Source: Gemmiger sp. An50
GTDB taxonomy: Bacteria > Bacillota > Clostridia > Oscillospirales > Ruminococcaceae
Direction: 5' to 3'
Length of the DNA stretch: 64,000 nucleotides
Assembly: GCF_002161595.1 (NCBI RefSeq)
Contig: NZ_NFID01000012.1
Coordinates: 1-64,000 of the forward strand
Shown: positions 32,411-41,495 of the stretch, piece after piece
Position numbering within the stretch: the first letter of the stretch is position 1
Layout: each line of letters starts with the position of its first letter
The notes under the pieces: model-generated
The model's database searches: none
What the model was told of the DNA's origin: nothing
What the model saw: the letters and a program-made list of their open reading frames with translations, nothing else
Translations under genes and position numbers: made by a program

Positions 32411-33184
32411 TCACCGCTCTTCGGCGGACACACTGAGCGCGTAGGCCGCGCCCATCAGGCCCACCAGAGCCAGACACAGGCCCTCGATCATGTTCCGCAG
32501 CTCGCTCTGGCCCTGCATCCAGGCCCACATGGCGCTGGGCAGTGCCAGACAGGTGCAGAGCAGGAAGGCCGCCATGCCGCTGAGCCAGATCCACCGGGCG
32601 CTTTTGCCGCCGGGGATGTAGGCGCTTTTCAGCTGGGCGGTGCAGAACAGCAGAGCCATCAGCGCCGCCAGGGCCTCCAGGGTGTTATTCACCCGTACGA
32701 TGCCGGTGGGGGCAAGGCCGAACCGCTTGATGGTGAGCAGGTAGAGCGCCAAGGTGCCCGCGATGCCGAACACGGCACTGCCGGTGGGCGCTTCAAATTC
32801 CGGCGTGAAGCGGCTGCGGCCCAACAGCAGCATCCACACGCCGCTCACCAGATACAGCACCGCCAGCGCCAGCTCGAACCGGCCCATTTCGCGGAAGGCC
32901 GCCAGATACACCCCGCCCAGCGCGGCAAAGCCCACGCCGCACAGCACCGCCGCCAGCCCCTGGGCCGTGCTCTGGCCCTTCAGCGCGGCGCTGGTCTTGG
33001 GGATCATCCAGGCCGCCAGCCACAGCAGCACCAGCACGCCGCCCGCCAGTGCATAGCGCCACAGGTAGCTGCCCCAGGTCACAAAGCCGGTGGCAAGGTC
33101 GGTGTAGTACATCACATCCAGCCAGCGCACGGCGCCCGCCGCCGCGCAGACCAGAAGCAATAGGATCGTTGCAATTCGTTTCAT
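32411..33184 (-). CDS. Membrane protein of unknown function, coupled to citrate synthase
   Basis: 257 residues with seven or eight membrane helices and short loops. Not recognised. Residues 1-20 form the first helix (MKRIATILLLLVCAAAGAV), and the protein ends VSAEER. Its ATG overlaps the TGA of the citrate synthase gene (ATGA), so the two are translationally coupled and form one transcript ending at 32355. The functional link with citrate synthase is unclear; it might equally be a hitch-hiking gene. Confidence 0.75.
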   Translation of the reverse strand: MKRIATILLLLVCAAAGAVRWLDVMYYTDLATGFVTWGSYLWRYALAGGVLVLLWLAAWMIPKTSAALKGQSTAQGLAAVLCGVGFAALGGVYLAAFREMGRFELALAVLYLVSGVWMLLLGRSRFTPEFEAPTGSAVFGIAGTLALYLLTIKRFGLAPTGIVRVNNTLEALAALMALLFCTAQLKSAYIPGGKSARWIWLSGMAAFLLCTCLALPSAMWAWMQGQSELRNMIEGLCLALVGLMGAAYALSVSAEER

Positions 33185-34533
33185 CCGCGTTCCTCTAATG
33201 TTTTGTATTTCTGCCGCACGCCCAGGTACTTGTAGGCCGGGCGGATGATCCGGTTGGCGAACACCACCTCTTCAATGCGGTGGGCGCACCAGCCCGGAAT
33301 ACGGCTGATGGCGAACAAGGGAGTGTACAGATCCTGGCTGATGCCCAGCATCTTATAGATCAGGCCGCTGTACAGGTCCACGTTGGCGCACACGGTCTTG
33401 TTGCCCTTTTCCTCGGCGAACACCTGGGGGCCCAGTTTTTCCACCAGACACAGCAGGCGGAATTCCTCCTCGAAGCCCTTTTCCACCGCCAGCTTCTCCG
33501 CCTTCTGGCGCAGAACCACGGCACGGGGGTCGCTGATGGTGTAGATGGCGTGGCCCATGCCGTAGATCAGGCCGCTGCCGTCGCCCGCCTGCTTGCGGAT
33601 GATCCGGCGCAGAAATTCCCGCACCTCGTCCTCGTCCCGGTAGTTTTCCACTCCGGCCTTCAAACATTCCAGCTGCTCCATCACCTTCAGATTCGCGCCG
33701 CCGTGCTTGGGGCCCTTCAGGCTGCCGATGGCCGCAGCGATGGCCGAGTAGGTGTCGGTGCCGGAGCTGGAGAGCACCCGGCAGGTGAAGGCGGAGTTGT
33801 TGCCGCCGCCGTGGTCCGCGTGGACCAGCAGGCACAGGTCCAGCAGCTTTGCCTCTTCGTGGGTGAACTTCTGGTCCGCCCGGTAGATGGAGAGGATGTG
33901 TTCTGCGGTGCTCTGCCCCGGCGTGGGCGGGTGGAAGAACATGCTCTGTTTGTCGTACACCCGGCGCTTGAGCTGGTAGGCGTTCACCATGATGGTGGGC
34001 AGCCCGGCGATCAGGTTGATGGACTGCTCCATCAGATTTTCCAGGCTCAGGTCCTCGGGGCGCTCGTCGTAGCTGTAGAGCGAGAGCACGCTGCGTGCCA
34101 TCTTGTTCATGATGTTGGGGCTGGGCGAGCGCAGCAGCACGTCCTCGATGAAGTGCTCGGGCAGGTTGTGGTGCTCGGCGATGATCTGCTGGAACTGCTC
34201 CAGCTCGCTCTTTTTTGGCAGGCTGCCGAACAAAAGCAGCCAGCTGACCTCCTCAAAGATAAACCGATCGTGCTCGTAGGCCTCCCGCACCAGCTCGTTC
34301 AGGTCCACGCCCCGGTAGATCAGGCGGCCCGGAGTGGGGATCACCTCGCCCGCCGGGCCCTTTTCGTAACCCACAACATCACAGATGTTGGTCAGGCCCG
34401 CCAGCACACCGGTGCCGTCCGGGTTGCGCAGGCCCCGCTTGACCCCCAGCCGTTCGCTGGTCTCAGGGTCGATGTAGTTATTTTTCAAATATTCCCGGCA
34501 TAAAAATTCCATACCGGAAGACTGCTGGGCCAT
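33181..34533 (-). CDS. gltA: Citrate synthase
   Basis: 450 residues. Condenses acetyl-CoA with oxaloacetate to citrate. Catalytic landmarks: LLVHADHGGGNNSAFTCRV with the first active-site His region, GSLKGPKHGGAN (second His) and YGMGHAIYTISDPRA (third region), plus an Asp-bearing segment near the C-terminus. Chosen start ATG 34533 with GAGGGGG at 10 bases. The enzyme belongs to the large clostridial type (about 450 residues). The gene probably feeds 2-oxoglutarate and glutamate supply rather than a full cycle, by inference from anaerobic lifestyle. Confidence 0.95.
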   Translation of the reverse strand: MAQQSSGMEFLCREYLKNNYIDPETSERLGVKRGLRNPDGTGVLAGLTNICDVVGYEKGPAGEVIPTPGRLIYRGVDLNELVREAYEHDRFIFEEVSWLLLFGSLPKKSELEQFQQIIAEHHNLPEHFIEDVLLRSPSPNIMNKMARSVLSLYSYDERPEDLSLENLMEQSINLIAGLPTIMVNAYQLKRRVYDKQSMFFHPPTPGQSTAEHILSIYRADQKFTHEEAKLLDLCLLVHADHGGGNNSAFTCRVLSSSGTDTYSAIAAAIGSLKGPKHGGANLKVMEQLECLKAGVENYRDEDEVREFLRRIIRKQAGDGSGLIYGMGHAIYTISDPRAVVLRQKAEKLAVEKGFEEEFRLLCLVEKLGPQVFAEEKGNKTVCANVDLYSGLIYKMLGISQDLYTPLFAISRIPGWCAHRIEEVVFANRIIRPAYKYLGVRQKYKTLEERG

Positions 34534-34714
34534 GGCTCCGCTTCCCCCTCTGACTTGATTTGTCAAACGGCCTGCTTCGGCTCACTTTGCGCCCGGCTGC
34601 CGTTATTCTGGAAGCCACCGGCACCCGCCGGTGGTTTATGTTTTATCTTACACACTTTACAACGAAAAAGCAAGTGCGGAAAATGCCGCCGCGCCGCCAG
34701 GGAGGTCCAATGTC

Positions 34715-35785
34715 ATGAAACGAAGTATCCTGCCCATCCTGCTGTTCTGCCTGCTCACCTTCTGCCTGCCGCTGGTGAGCCTTCTGCCCCAGGCCGCCGG
34801 GCGGGCGGCTGCCCCGTCCTCTGCCGGGCAGAGCGCCGCCGGAGCCGGGAGCACGGCCGCCGCTTCCACACCCGAAAGCGAGGCCGCATCCCAGACCGAT
34901 TCCGCCGCCCCGCCCGCCGAAACGCCCGCACCCAAAGCCGATGTGATCCGGGTGCAGAACGCCTCCACCGGCGAGGTGCTGGAGGTGCCGGTGCTGGAGT
35001 ACATGATCGGCGCGGTGGCCAGCGAGATGCCCATTACCTGGCCGGACGAAGCGCTGAAGGCCCAGGGCATCGCCGCCCACAGCTATGCGCTGTATCAGCG
35101 GGACCATGCGGACACCCAGGCGCTGGGCGGGGCATGGTTCTCGGTGGACCCGGCCCGCCGCCAGGGCTACATGACCAGCGAGGTGCTGAAAAGCTACTGG
35201 GGCGATGAATACGAGGCCAACTACCAGCGGCTGAAAGAGCTGCTGGAGCCGCTGGTGCACACGGTGCTTTTGTACGACGGCGCGCCCGCCGCCGCCTGTT
35301 ACCACGCCATCAGCAACGGGCGCACCGAAGCTTCCCAGCGGGTGTGGAACGAGGCGCTGCCCTACCTGCAGGGCGTGGATTCCCCGCTGGACAAGCTGGC
35401 CGAGGGCTATGAGGAAACGGTGAGCTACACCACCCAGCAGATGTACGACATGCTGGCCACCCAGTTTTCCGGTCTGGACCTGAGCGGCAGTGCGGACGGC
35501 TGGTTCGGCGAGACAAGCCTGACCGAGACCGGATACGTGGACACCGTCCAGGTGGGCGGGGCCTTTGTAAAGGGCACCCAGCTGCGCACCGCCCTCTCGC
35601 TGCGCAGCAGCTGCTTTACCATCCAGCGCACCGAAGAGGGATTCGACGTGACCACCCTGGGCTACGGCCACGGGGTGGGCCTGAGCCAGTGCGGGGCCCA
35701 GGCCATGGCCGCCCAGGGCCAGAGCTGCGCCGAGATTCTGAGCTGGTATTTCCCCGGCACCAGCCTGGAGGAATACGCCGGGTGA
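34715..35785 (+). CDS. SpoIID/LytB-domain protein
   Basis: 356 residues. ATG 34715 has GGGAGG at 8-9 bases. The N-terminal signal/membrane segment (residues 4-26) is followed by a Ser/Ala/Pro linker (about 30-75). The SpoIID domain runs from about 78: VLEVPVLEYMIGAVASEMP, EALKAQGIAAHSYALYQ and, at the end, LGYGHGVGLSQCGAQAMAAQGQ. SpoIID is a lytic transglycosylase that cuts peptidoglycan during engulfment in sporulation. The Q-G-I-A-A-H/R-S-Y-A segment holds the catalytic Glu nearby (Glu46 of the domain, in SEMP). Its presence hints at sporulation ancestry; the protein may also have a vegetative wall role. Confidence 0.9.
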   Translation: MKRSILPILLFCLLTFCLPLVSLLPQAAGRAAAPSSAGQSAAGAGSTAAASTPESEAASQTDSAAPPAETPAPKADVIRVQNASTGEVLEVPVLEYMIGAVASEMPITWPDEALKAQGIAAHSYALYQRDHADTQALGGAWFSVDPARRQGYMTSEVLKSYWGDEYEANYQRLKELLEPLVHTVLLYDGAPAAACYHAISNGRTEASQRVWNEALPYLQGVDSPLDKLAEGYEETVSYTTQQMYDMLATQFSGLDLSGSADGWFGETSLTETGYVDTVQVGGAFVKGTQLRTALSLRSSCFTIQRTEEGFDVTTLGYGHGVGLSQCGAQAMAAQGQSCAEILSWYFPGTSLEEYAG

Positions 35786-35818
35786 TTTTTCAAGCGGACA
35801 GCCCCTTTTTCAAGTGGC

Positions 35819-35858
35819 AAAATGCCCGCCCACCTTGCTTGTGGGCGGGCATTTTTGT
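35819..35858 (+). terminator. Terminator of the SpoIID-domain gene
   Basis: AAAATGCCCGCCCAC / GTGGGCGGGCATTTTT stem with TTGCTT-type loop. Confidence 0.9.
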
Positions 35859-35906
35859 GCCCTTTTCTAATTTTGAAAATTGGTCGAAAATCTTCAAAAA
35901 GTTGCA

Positions 35907-35934
35907 TTGACTTTTGCCGCCGCTGCGGTATGAT
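35907..35934 (+). promoter_or_regulatory. Promoter for MATE gene 2
   Basis: TTGACT (35907-35912), 16-base spacer, TATGAT (35929-35934). Confidence 0.6.
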
Positions 35935-36004
35935 AAGTGGCGTTACACTTTTGTGCAGCAACCGGATTTTATCCCTGCAGCGCAACCCGAACGGAGAGAT
36001 TTTT

Positions 36005-37357
36005 ATGACCAAATCCATGACCGCCGGTTCCCCGGCAAAGCTGATTTTGCTGTTCGCCCTGCCGCTGTTCATCGGCAACCTGTTCCAGCAGGTCTACAAC
36101 ATGGCCGACACCTTCATCGTGGGCCGGATGCTGGGCGTGAACGCCCTGGCCGCGGTGGGCTGTACCGGCAGCCTGACCTTTTTGATCATCGGCTTTGCCC
36201 AGGGCATGTCCGCCGGGTTTTCCATCCTCACAGCCCAGCGCTTCGGCGCAAATGACGAGGAAGGCGTGCGCCAGAGCTACGCGGCCAGCCTGGTGCTGGG
36301 CGGCGTGATCAGCCTGGTGCTCACAGCGATCAGCGTGGCGGGCACCCGCCAGCTTCTGGTTCTGCTGCAGACTCCGCCGGAAATTCTGGAGGACGCCACC
36401 CGCTACCTGATTGTGATCTTCGCGGGCATTCTGGCCACCATGCTGTTCAACGTGGTCTCCAACGTGCTGCGCGCTCTGGGCGACAGCAAGACCCCGCTGT
36501 ACTTTCTGCTGGTGGGCTGCGTGATCAACATTGTGCTGGACGTACTGCTCATCCTCTACACCCCGCTGGGCGTGGCGGGTGCGGGCGTGGCCACCGTGAT
36601 CGCCCAGCTGCTGGCCGGGGCCGCCTGTGTGGTCTATATTCACAAAGCCTTCCCCGCTCTGCGGCTGCACCGGTCGGACTGGAAGCTCAGCCGCCGGGAG
36701 GTAGTGCGCCATCTGCAAATGGGCCTGCCCATGGGCTTTCAGACCAGCATCATTGCCATCGGCTCGGTCATGCTGCAATACGCCCTGAACAGCCTGGGCA
36801 GCACCGCCGTGGCCGCCTTTACCGCCGCCAACAAGCTGGAATCCCTGGGCAGCCTGCCGCTGCTCAGCTTCGGCCTTGCCATCGGCACCTATGTGGCCCA
36901 GAACTACGGCGCGGGCAAGCTGCATCGCATCCGCACCGGCGTGCTGCAGTGCAGCGCCATGACCCTGGGCTGGTCCGCCTTCATCGGCGTGATGTTCCTG
37001 GCCTTCGGCCGCCAGCTGGCCACCCTGTTCGTGGGTCACGATGAGGCGGTGACCGATCTTGCTTATGTATACCTCACCATCGTCTCGGTGTCCATCTGGG
37101 TGCTGGCGCTGCTGTTCATCTTCCGCTACTCCCTGCAGGGCCTGGGCCAGAGCTTTGTGCCCACCTTCGCCGGGATCATGGAGCTGGTGATGCGCGGCGC
37201 CTGCGCCATGTGGCTGGTGGGTCCCTTCGGCTTCACCGGCGCCTGTCTGGCCAACCCCATGGCCTGGACCGGCAGCGCGGTGCCGCTGGTCATTGCTTTC
37301 TTCATCACCATGCGGCGGCTCACCCTTTACCTGCCGGAGCACGAGGAGAACGCCTGA
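36005..37357 (+). CDS. MATE efflux protein (second of three)
   Basis: 450 residues, 12 membrane helices. CGGAGAGA is 5-8 bases before ATG 36005. Landmarks: ALPLFIGNLFQQVYNMADTFIVGRMLG (clostridial MATE signature, shown in short: QQVYNMADTFIVGR), VSNVLRALGDSKTPLYFL, and GLPMGFQTSIIAIGSVM at the start of the second bundle. A multidrug or metabolite exporter; the substrate is unknown. No signal for a riboswitch in its 70-base leader. Its stop codon lies 9 bases from that of the convergent gene with no hairpin between. Confidence 0.93.
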   Translation: MTKSMTAGSPAKLILLFALPLFIGNLFQQVYNMADTFIVGRMLGVNALAAVGCTGSLTFLIIGFAQGMSAGFSILTAQRFGANDEEGVRQSYAASLVLGGVISLVLTAISVAGTRQLLVLLQTPPEILEDATRYLIVIFAGILATMLFNVVSNVLRALGDSKTPLYFLLVGCVINIVLDVLLILYTPLGVAGAGVATVIAQLLAGAACVVYIHKAFPALRLHRSDWKLSRREVVRHLQMGLPMGFQTSIIAIGSVMLQYALNSLGSTAVAAFTAANKLESLGSLPLLSFGLAIGTYVAQNYGAGKLHRIRTGVLQCSAMTLGWSAFIGVMFLAFGRQLATLFVGHDEAVTDLAYVYLTIVSVSIWVLALLFIFRYSLQGLGQSFVPTFAGIMELVMRGACAMWLVGPFGFTGACLANPMAWTGSAVPLVIAFFITMRRLTLYLPEHEENA

Positions 37358-37366
37358 GCGCTCGCC

Positions 37367-38422
37367 TTATTCCCGGCGGCCCACCCGGGCCTGGATAAAT
37401 TCCAGCACCCGGCGGCGCTCCGCCTCATCGGCAAAGGCCTGAGGCGGCACCAGGGTGATGACCCCGCCGTCCTTTTTCAGCACCAGCGTGTCCCGCTGGT
37501 CCTTGATCGCACCGATCCGGTCCCAGGTCCAGAAGCTGCCCTCCTCGCCCCGGGCGATCTGAATGCCGTCCTCATACAGCTCAAAGCGGGCGGGCATGCT
37601 GGTCAGGCCGGAGGGCCCGCCCTGCCGGATGGTGGCTTTTTCCCGCCGCCGGGGATTGGTCTGAGCGGCCACCAGACCCAGCACCACCGCTGCGGCGATC
37701 CCCTTGACCAAAAGACCGCCGGGCATCAGCAGCAGAACGATGAACAGTGCCGCCGCGCCGCCCAGTGCCAGACGCAGCCGCAGGCGGCTGTTCCAGGCAT
37801 CGGCGACGGGGTAGCTGGCCCCCCACACAAGACCCGGCCGGGGTGTGATGAGCGCCCGCCAGAGGGTCTCGTTCAGCGGCTGGGCATCGCGCACCCGCTC
37901 GTTCACGATGCGCTGCAGCTGGGCAAGACCGCCCTGGGCTTCCAGCTCCCCGGCGGAAATAACCGCCACACAGCTTCGCCCGGCGCACAGCATCACGAAA
38001 TCACGGCCCTGCATCAATCGGATTCCCTGGTTCCAGTGGACGGCCAAAAGCTGCAGGCCGTCAGACCGGTAGATGCGCAGGATATGCTGGCTGAACACCA
38101 AACGCCGAACATCCTCCGGCTGATCCAAAAACCGCCGGTATGCCCGGCGGTTGCCCGCCACCATGCGCCAGACCATCCAGCCCGCGGTGCCCAGGAACAG
38201 CAGCATATAGGCCAGCGTCTGCCAGCCGTACCAGGAAAAATCCATGCCCATATAGTAAAAGCCCCAGTAGGCCAGCCACAGTTCATGGATGCCCACCAGC
38301 GTCAGAAACAGCGGCCCCAGAATGGCCGCAATCCCCAGCGGGCTGAGCAGGGTGCGCCGCAGCAGCAGTTTCCAGGCCTGACGGCGCAGTGCGCGGCTGT
38401 TGGTGTATTCGATCTGATCCAT
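37367..38422 (-). CDS. Membrane protein with YcxB-like C-terminal domain
   Basis: 351 residues. Two N-terminal membrane helices (about 25-45 and 55-75), a cytoplasmic segment, another hydrophobic pair (about 225-265), and a C-terminal YcxB-like domain: FELYEDGIQIARGEEGSFWTWDRIGAIKDQ (landmark YEDGIQIARGEE) and ITLVPPQAFADEAERRRVLEFI. YcxB-like domains occur in many Firmicute membrane proteins of unknown role. ATG 38422 chosen: GCGAGG lies about 10 bases upstream, while an ATG 33 bases earlier sits directly after a TATAAT and would be leaderless. Confidence 0.75.
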   Translation of the reverse strand: MDQIEYTNSRALRRQAWKLLLRRTLLSPLGIAAILGPLFLTLVGIHELWLAYWGFYYMGMDFSWYGWQTLAYMLLFLGTAGWMVWRMVAGNRRAYRRFLDQPEDVRRLVFSQHILRIYRSDGLQLLAVHWNQGIRLMQGRDFVMLCAGRSCVAVISAGELEAQGGLAQLQRIVNERVRDAQPLNETLWRALITPRPGLVWGASYPVADAWNSRLRLRLALGGAAALFIVLLLMPGGLLVKGIAAAVVLGLVAAQTNPRRREKATIRQGGPSGLTSMPARFELYEDGIQIARGEEGSFWTWDRIGAIKDQRDTLVLKKDGGVITLVPPQAFADEAERRRVLEFIQARVGRRE

Positions 38423-38473
38423 GGCGATGTCCTCGCTTTCTTTGCTATTTCCCATGATTATACCATGAAATAC

Positions 38474-38512
38474 AAAACGGAGGGAAGCCCCGGCGGCTTC
38501 CCTCCGTTTTTC
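38474..38512 (-). terminator. Terminator of the SDR/flavoenzyme operon
   Basis: AAACGGAGGGAAGCC / GGCTTCCCTCCGTTT, 15-bp stem with a CCGGC loop. Confidence 0.9.
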
Positions 38513-38529
38513 TGTGCTGTAAAATCAGA

Positions 38530-39276
38530 TCAGGTGCGGGCCAGGCCGTCCACGCTGAGCACCACGCCGGTGATGTAGCTGGCCATCTCGCTGGCCAGGA
38601 ACACGAAGGCGTTGGCCACCTCTTCCGGCTTGCCGATGCGGCCCAGCGGAATCTGGGTGCACAGGGCCTTGATGATGTGTTCCGGCACCGCGCGCATCAT
38701 GTCGGTATCGGTGATGCCGGGGGCCACCGCGTTCACCCGGATGCCGTACTTGCCCAGCTCCCGGGCCAGCGACAGGGTGAACCCGTTCACCGCGAACTTG
38801 CTGGTGGGATAGGCGATGCCGCTGGGCTGGCCGTAGCGGGAGACCATGGAGCTGGTGTTCAGAATCACACCGCTGCCCTGGGCCTGCATGATGGGGGTCA
38901 CGGCCCGGGCGCAGGTGAACACGCCCTTCACGTTCAGGTCCATCACCTTTTCAAAGGTAGCCTCGTCGTATTTGTCAAAGGGGGTGGAATCGGACATGCC
39001 CGCGTTGTTCACCAGGATGTCGATGCGGCCGTACTCCTGCGCCACCTTCTGGAAGGCCTCTTCCACGCTGGCCAGGTCCGCCAGATTGGGAGCAATGCCC
39101 GCCACCTTGGCATTCGGGTCCTTCTCCTTCAAAGCGGCCACTGCCTTGTCCGCGGTCTCCTGCCGGGAGCCGGTGAGGATCACGGTCGCGCCCTCCCGCA
39201 GGAAAGCCTCCACGGTGGACAGACCGATGCCCCGGGTACCGCCGGTGACAATGGCAATCTTATTTTCCAACAACAT
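38530..39276 (-). CDS. Short-chain dehydrogenase/reductase (FabG/BaiA-like)
   Basis: 248 residues, classical SDR: cofactor loop TGGTRGIG (11-18), NNAG at residue about 90, catalytic Ser in LNTSSMVS, and YPTSK (Tyr-x-x-x-Lys) at about 156-160. TGSR after the second strand suggests an NADP-preferring or mixed site. It follows the flavoenzyme gene by 33 bases on the same strand, so both are probably transcribed from the promoter at 41321-41350. Paired with a BaiH/BaiCD-like enoate reductase, it would reduce or oxidise a hydroxyl/keto group on the same substrate, as BaiA does for bile acids; the actual substrate is not known. Confidence 0.88.
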   Translation of the reverse strand: MLLENKIAIVTGGTRGIGLSTVEAFLREGATVILTGSRQETADKAVAALKEKDPNAKVAGIAPNLADLASVEEAFQKVAQEYGRIDILVNNAGMSDSTPFDKYDEATFEKVMDLNVKGVFTCARAVTPIMQAQGSGVILNTSSMVSRYGQPSGIAYPTSKFAVNGFTLSLARELGKYGIRVNAVAPGITDTDMMRAVPEHIIKALCTQIPLGRIGKPEEVANAFVFLASEMASYITGVVLSVDGLART

Positions 39277-39309
39277 ACAAAACAGCCTCCTTCATTTTGC
39301 TTTGTTTGT

Positions 39310-41241
39310 TCAATCTTCCTTGTCCAGGGCCAGGGCCGCGTCAAAGGCCTCCCGGGTGGCGTTCAGCGCCCGGCGCGCCTTGGATGCGTCGCCCAGAACC
39401 CGATACTGTGCCCCCACCCGGGCGCTGGCTTTCTCCAGCTCCTGTCCGTCGCGGGAACGGGCGCCGATGGCGATCACCGCCCAGTCGCAGGCAAATTCCA
39501 CCGGCTTGCCCTCGCTTTCGCCCAGCACCCGGCCGGGCTCGATGGCAGTGATCCGCACCTTGGTGACCGGGTTGATGCCGCTGGCGTGGATGCTCTCGGT
39601 CACGCAGATCTTGCGGGGGATGCCCATGTCTGCGCAGTATTCCGGGCCCATTTCCAGGTCGGTGACCTTGCAGCCCCGCTGGGCCAGATATTCGGCAGTC
39701 TCCATGCCCACCAGGCCGCCGCCCACGACCACCACGTTACCGGCGGGCCGCACCCGGCCGCCCAGCACGTCGTGGGAATCCGCCACACAGGGCAGATCGC
39801 TGCCGGGAATGTCCGGCACTAGGGGTTCGGCGCCGATGCAGTTGAAGACCGCGTCGGGTTTGATTTCTTCGATCAGCTCGGGAGTGACCGGCGTGTTCAG
39901 CCGGATCTCTACGCCCAGACGGCGGGCCTTTTCGCCCATGGCCCGGGCCGCGGTCTCCATCTCCTGCTTGCGGGGCGCCTTTCCGGCCAGCAGGAACTGA
40001 CCGCCCAGCTCGCCGGTGGCCTCGCATAGAATGGGATGATGGCCCAGCTGCTTCAGGGTGATGGCCGCCTCCATACCGGCCACGCCGCCGCCCGCGATCA
40101 GCACGGTACGGGGATGGGCGGTGGGGTGCAGGGCACATTCCCGCTCCCGACCCAGGGCCGGGTTGCGCAGGCAGGTGATGTGGGGCACCGACGGGTCGGC
40201 AAAGCCGTCGTAGCAGCCCTGGTTGCAGCCCACGCAGTAGTCGATGTCCTCCAGGCGGCCCTCCCGGCACTTGTTGCAGAACTCCGGGTCCGCCAGCTGG
40301 GCGCGGCCGATGACCACCAGGTCCACCTTGCCCTCTTCCAGAATCTTCTCCGCCATTTCCGGCTCGTTGATCCGGCCCACGCCGATGGTGGGCAGGCCGG
40401 TCTCCCTGCGGATGCGGGCGGCGTTGTCGATGTTGAAGCCCCGGGGCAGGTCGATGGGGGGAACCTCAAATTTCAGGCCCGCGGTGAGGATGTTGCCGCG
40501 GGACACATCCAGCACGTCCACGCCCGCCTGAGCGGCCAGGCGGCAGAACTCCACCACTTCTTCCAGGGTCAGTCCGCCGGGCAGGTAGTCGTCGTGGGCG
40601 TCGATGCGCATCAGCAGGGGCATCTCCTCCGGCAGGTTCGCCCGGATGGCCCGGATGCATTCCAGCGGGAAGCGGGCCCGGTTCTCGAAGCTGCCGCCGT
40701 ACTCGTCGGTGCGGTGGTTGATGCCGCCGGACAAAAAGGAGTGGGGCAGGTAGTTGTGGGCGCAGTGGAACTCCACGCAATCGAACCCGGCCTTTGCCGC
40801 CCGGGCCGCCGCCTTGCCGAAACACTCCACCACCTGGGCCATCTGCTCCCGGGTGATGCCGGGGATGGGGCCCATATCACTGGGGATGAGCACCTGCACC
40901 GTCTTGTCCATACCGGCGGCGGCCAGACCGCCCTGCCACAGCTGGATGCCCGCCTTGCCGCCCGCCGCATGAATGGCGTCGGTGAGACGCTTCATGCCGG
41001 GGATGTAGCAGTCCTCGCTGATGGACAGGAACCGCTTGGGCGCGCTGGGGGTGTGCACGCTGGACACCTCCACGATGCTCAATCCCGTGCCGCCCTTCAC
41101 CCGGGCCACATGGTAATCGATCAGCTGATCGTTCACCATCTTGTCGTCCCCCGCGAACTTGGTGCCCATGGCGGGCAGCACAATGCGGTTTTTCAGCTCC
41201 ATGCCCCGCACGCGGAAGGGCGAAAACAAGGTATCGTACAT
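39310..41241 (-). CDS. NADH:flavin oxidoreductase, 2,4-dienoyl-CoA reductase / BaiH-like
   Basis: 643 residues in three parts: an FMN TIM barrel of the old yellow enzyme family (1-330; LSGGINHRTDEYGGSFENRAR landmark HRTDEYGGSFENR), a 4Fe-4S site with Cys336, Cys339, Cys343 and Cys357 (YCVGCNQGC...TCLRN), and an FAD/NAD(P)-binding half with IAGGGVAGMEAA and VVGGGLVGMETAEYLA. Such enzymes reduce C=C bonds of enoyl-CoA, steroid, bile acid or plant-derived enoates by electron relay NADH-FAD-FeS-FMN. AAGGAG is 8 bases before ATG 41241. It is divergent from a MerR-family regulator, which probably controls it. Confidence 0.94.
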   Translation of the reverse strand: MYDTLFSPFRVRGMELKNRIVLPAMGTKFAGDDKMVNDQLIDYHVARVKGGTGLSIVEVSSVHTPSAPKRFLSISEDCYIPGMKRLTDAIHAAGGKAGIQLWQGGLAAAGMDKTVQVLIPSDMGPIPGITREQMAQVVECFGKAAARAAKAGFDCVEFHCAHNYLPHSFLSGGINHRTDEYGGSFENRARFPLECIRAIRANLPEEMPLLMRIDAHDDYLPGGLTLEEVVEFCRLAAQAGVDVLDVSRGNILTAGLKFEVPPIDLPRGFNIDNAARIRRETGLPTIGVGRINEPEMAEKILEEGKVDLVVIGRAQLADPEFCNKCREGRLEDIDYCVGCNQGCYDGFADPSVPHITCLRNPALGRERECALHPTAHPRTVLIAGGGVAGMEAAITLKQLGHHPILCEATGELGGQFLLAGKAPRKQEMETAARAMGEKARRLGVEIRLNTPVTPELIEEIKPDAVFNCIGAEPLVPDIPGSDLPCVADSHDVLGGRVRPAGNVVVVGGGLVGMETAEYLAQRGCKVTDLEMGPEYCADMGIPRKICVTESIHASGINPVTKVRITAIEPGRVLGESEGKPVEFACDWAVIAIGARSRDGQELEKASARVGAQYRVLGDASKARRALNATREAFDAALALDKED

Positions 41242-41310
41242 ACAATATGCTCCTTTTTGCTCTGCTTGATTCTCTTTGCTCCGGCCCAGCTTTTTTGGCC
41301 CGGCCCTCTC

Positions 41311-41368
41311 TTTGTGAAAAGGATAACGCATCCAGCCCCGGCACGGTCAAGAGGACCATTTTCACAAA
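41311..41368. promoter_or_regulatory. Paired inverted repeat around the flavoenzyme promoter
   Basis: TTTGTGAAAA at 41311-41320 and its exact complement TTTTCACAAA at 41359-41368, a 10-bp inverted repeat with a 38-base gap centred in the divergent promoter region. Likely regulator half-sites that flank the flavoenzyme promoter. Confidence 0.55.
41321..41350 (-). promoter_or_regulatory. Promoter for the flavoenzyme-SDR operon
   Basis: Minus strand TTGACC (41350-41345), 18-base spacer, TTATCC (41326-41321). A long spacer is what MerR-type activators act on (usually 19-20 bases). Confidence 0.5.
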
Positions 41369-41378
41369 AAGGAGCCGC

Positions 41379-41407
41379 TTGTTTCCGGCGTTTTTTCCTG
41401 TTATACT
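41379..41407 (+). promoter_or_regulatory. Promoter for the MerR-family gene
   Basis: TTGTTT (41379-41384), 17-base spacer, TATACT (41402-41407). Confidence 0.6.
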
Positions 41408-41454
41408 GAACAAAACGGAACCCGCTGGCCCAAAGGGGCCGATTTTTTAACAAA

Positions 41455-41479
41455 AAAGTGTTCCCCAAGGGAACACTTT
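41455..41479. promoter_or_regulatory. Perfect 11-bp palindrome in the MerR-gene leader
   Basis: AAAGTGTTCCC, CAA, GGGAACACTTT. It ends 16 bases before the start codon. It may be an autoregulatory operator, a leader hairpin that affects translation, or (in the minus direction, where six T follow) a terminator of antisense transcripts. Confidence 0.6.
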
Positions 41480-41495
41480 GCAGGGAGAGATGGAT

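Noticed and set aside
34613-34650. CCACCGGC / GCCGGTGG hairpin between gltA and the SpoIID gene
   Set aside because: It lies between divergent genes, where a terminator would have nothing to end; the following T-rich sequence is more likely part of the promoter region.
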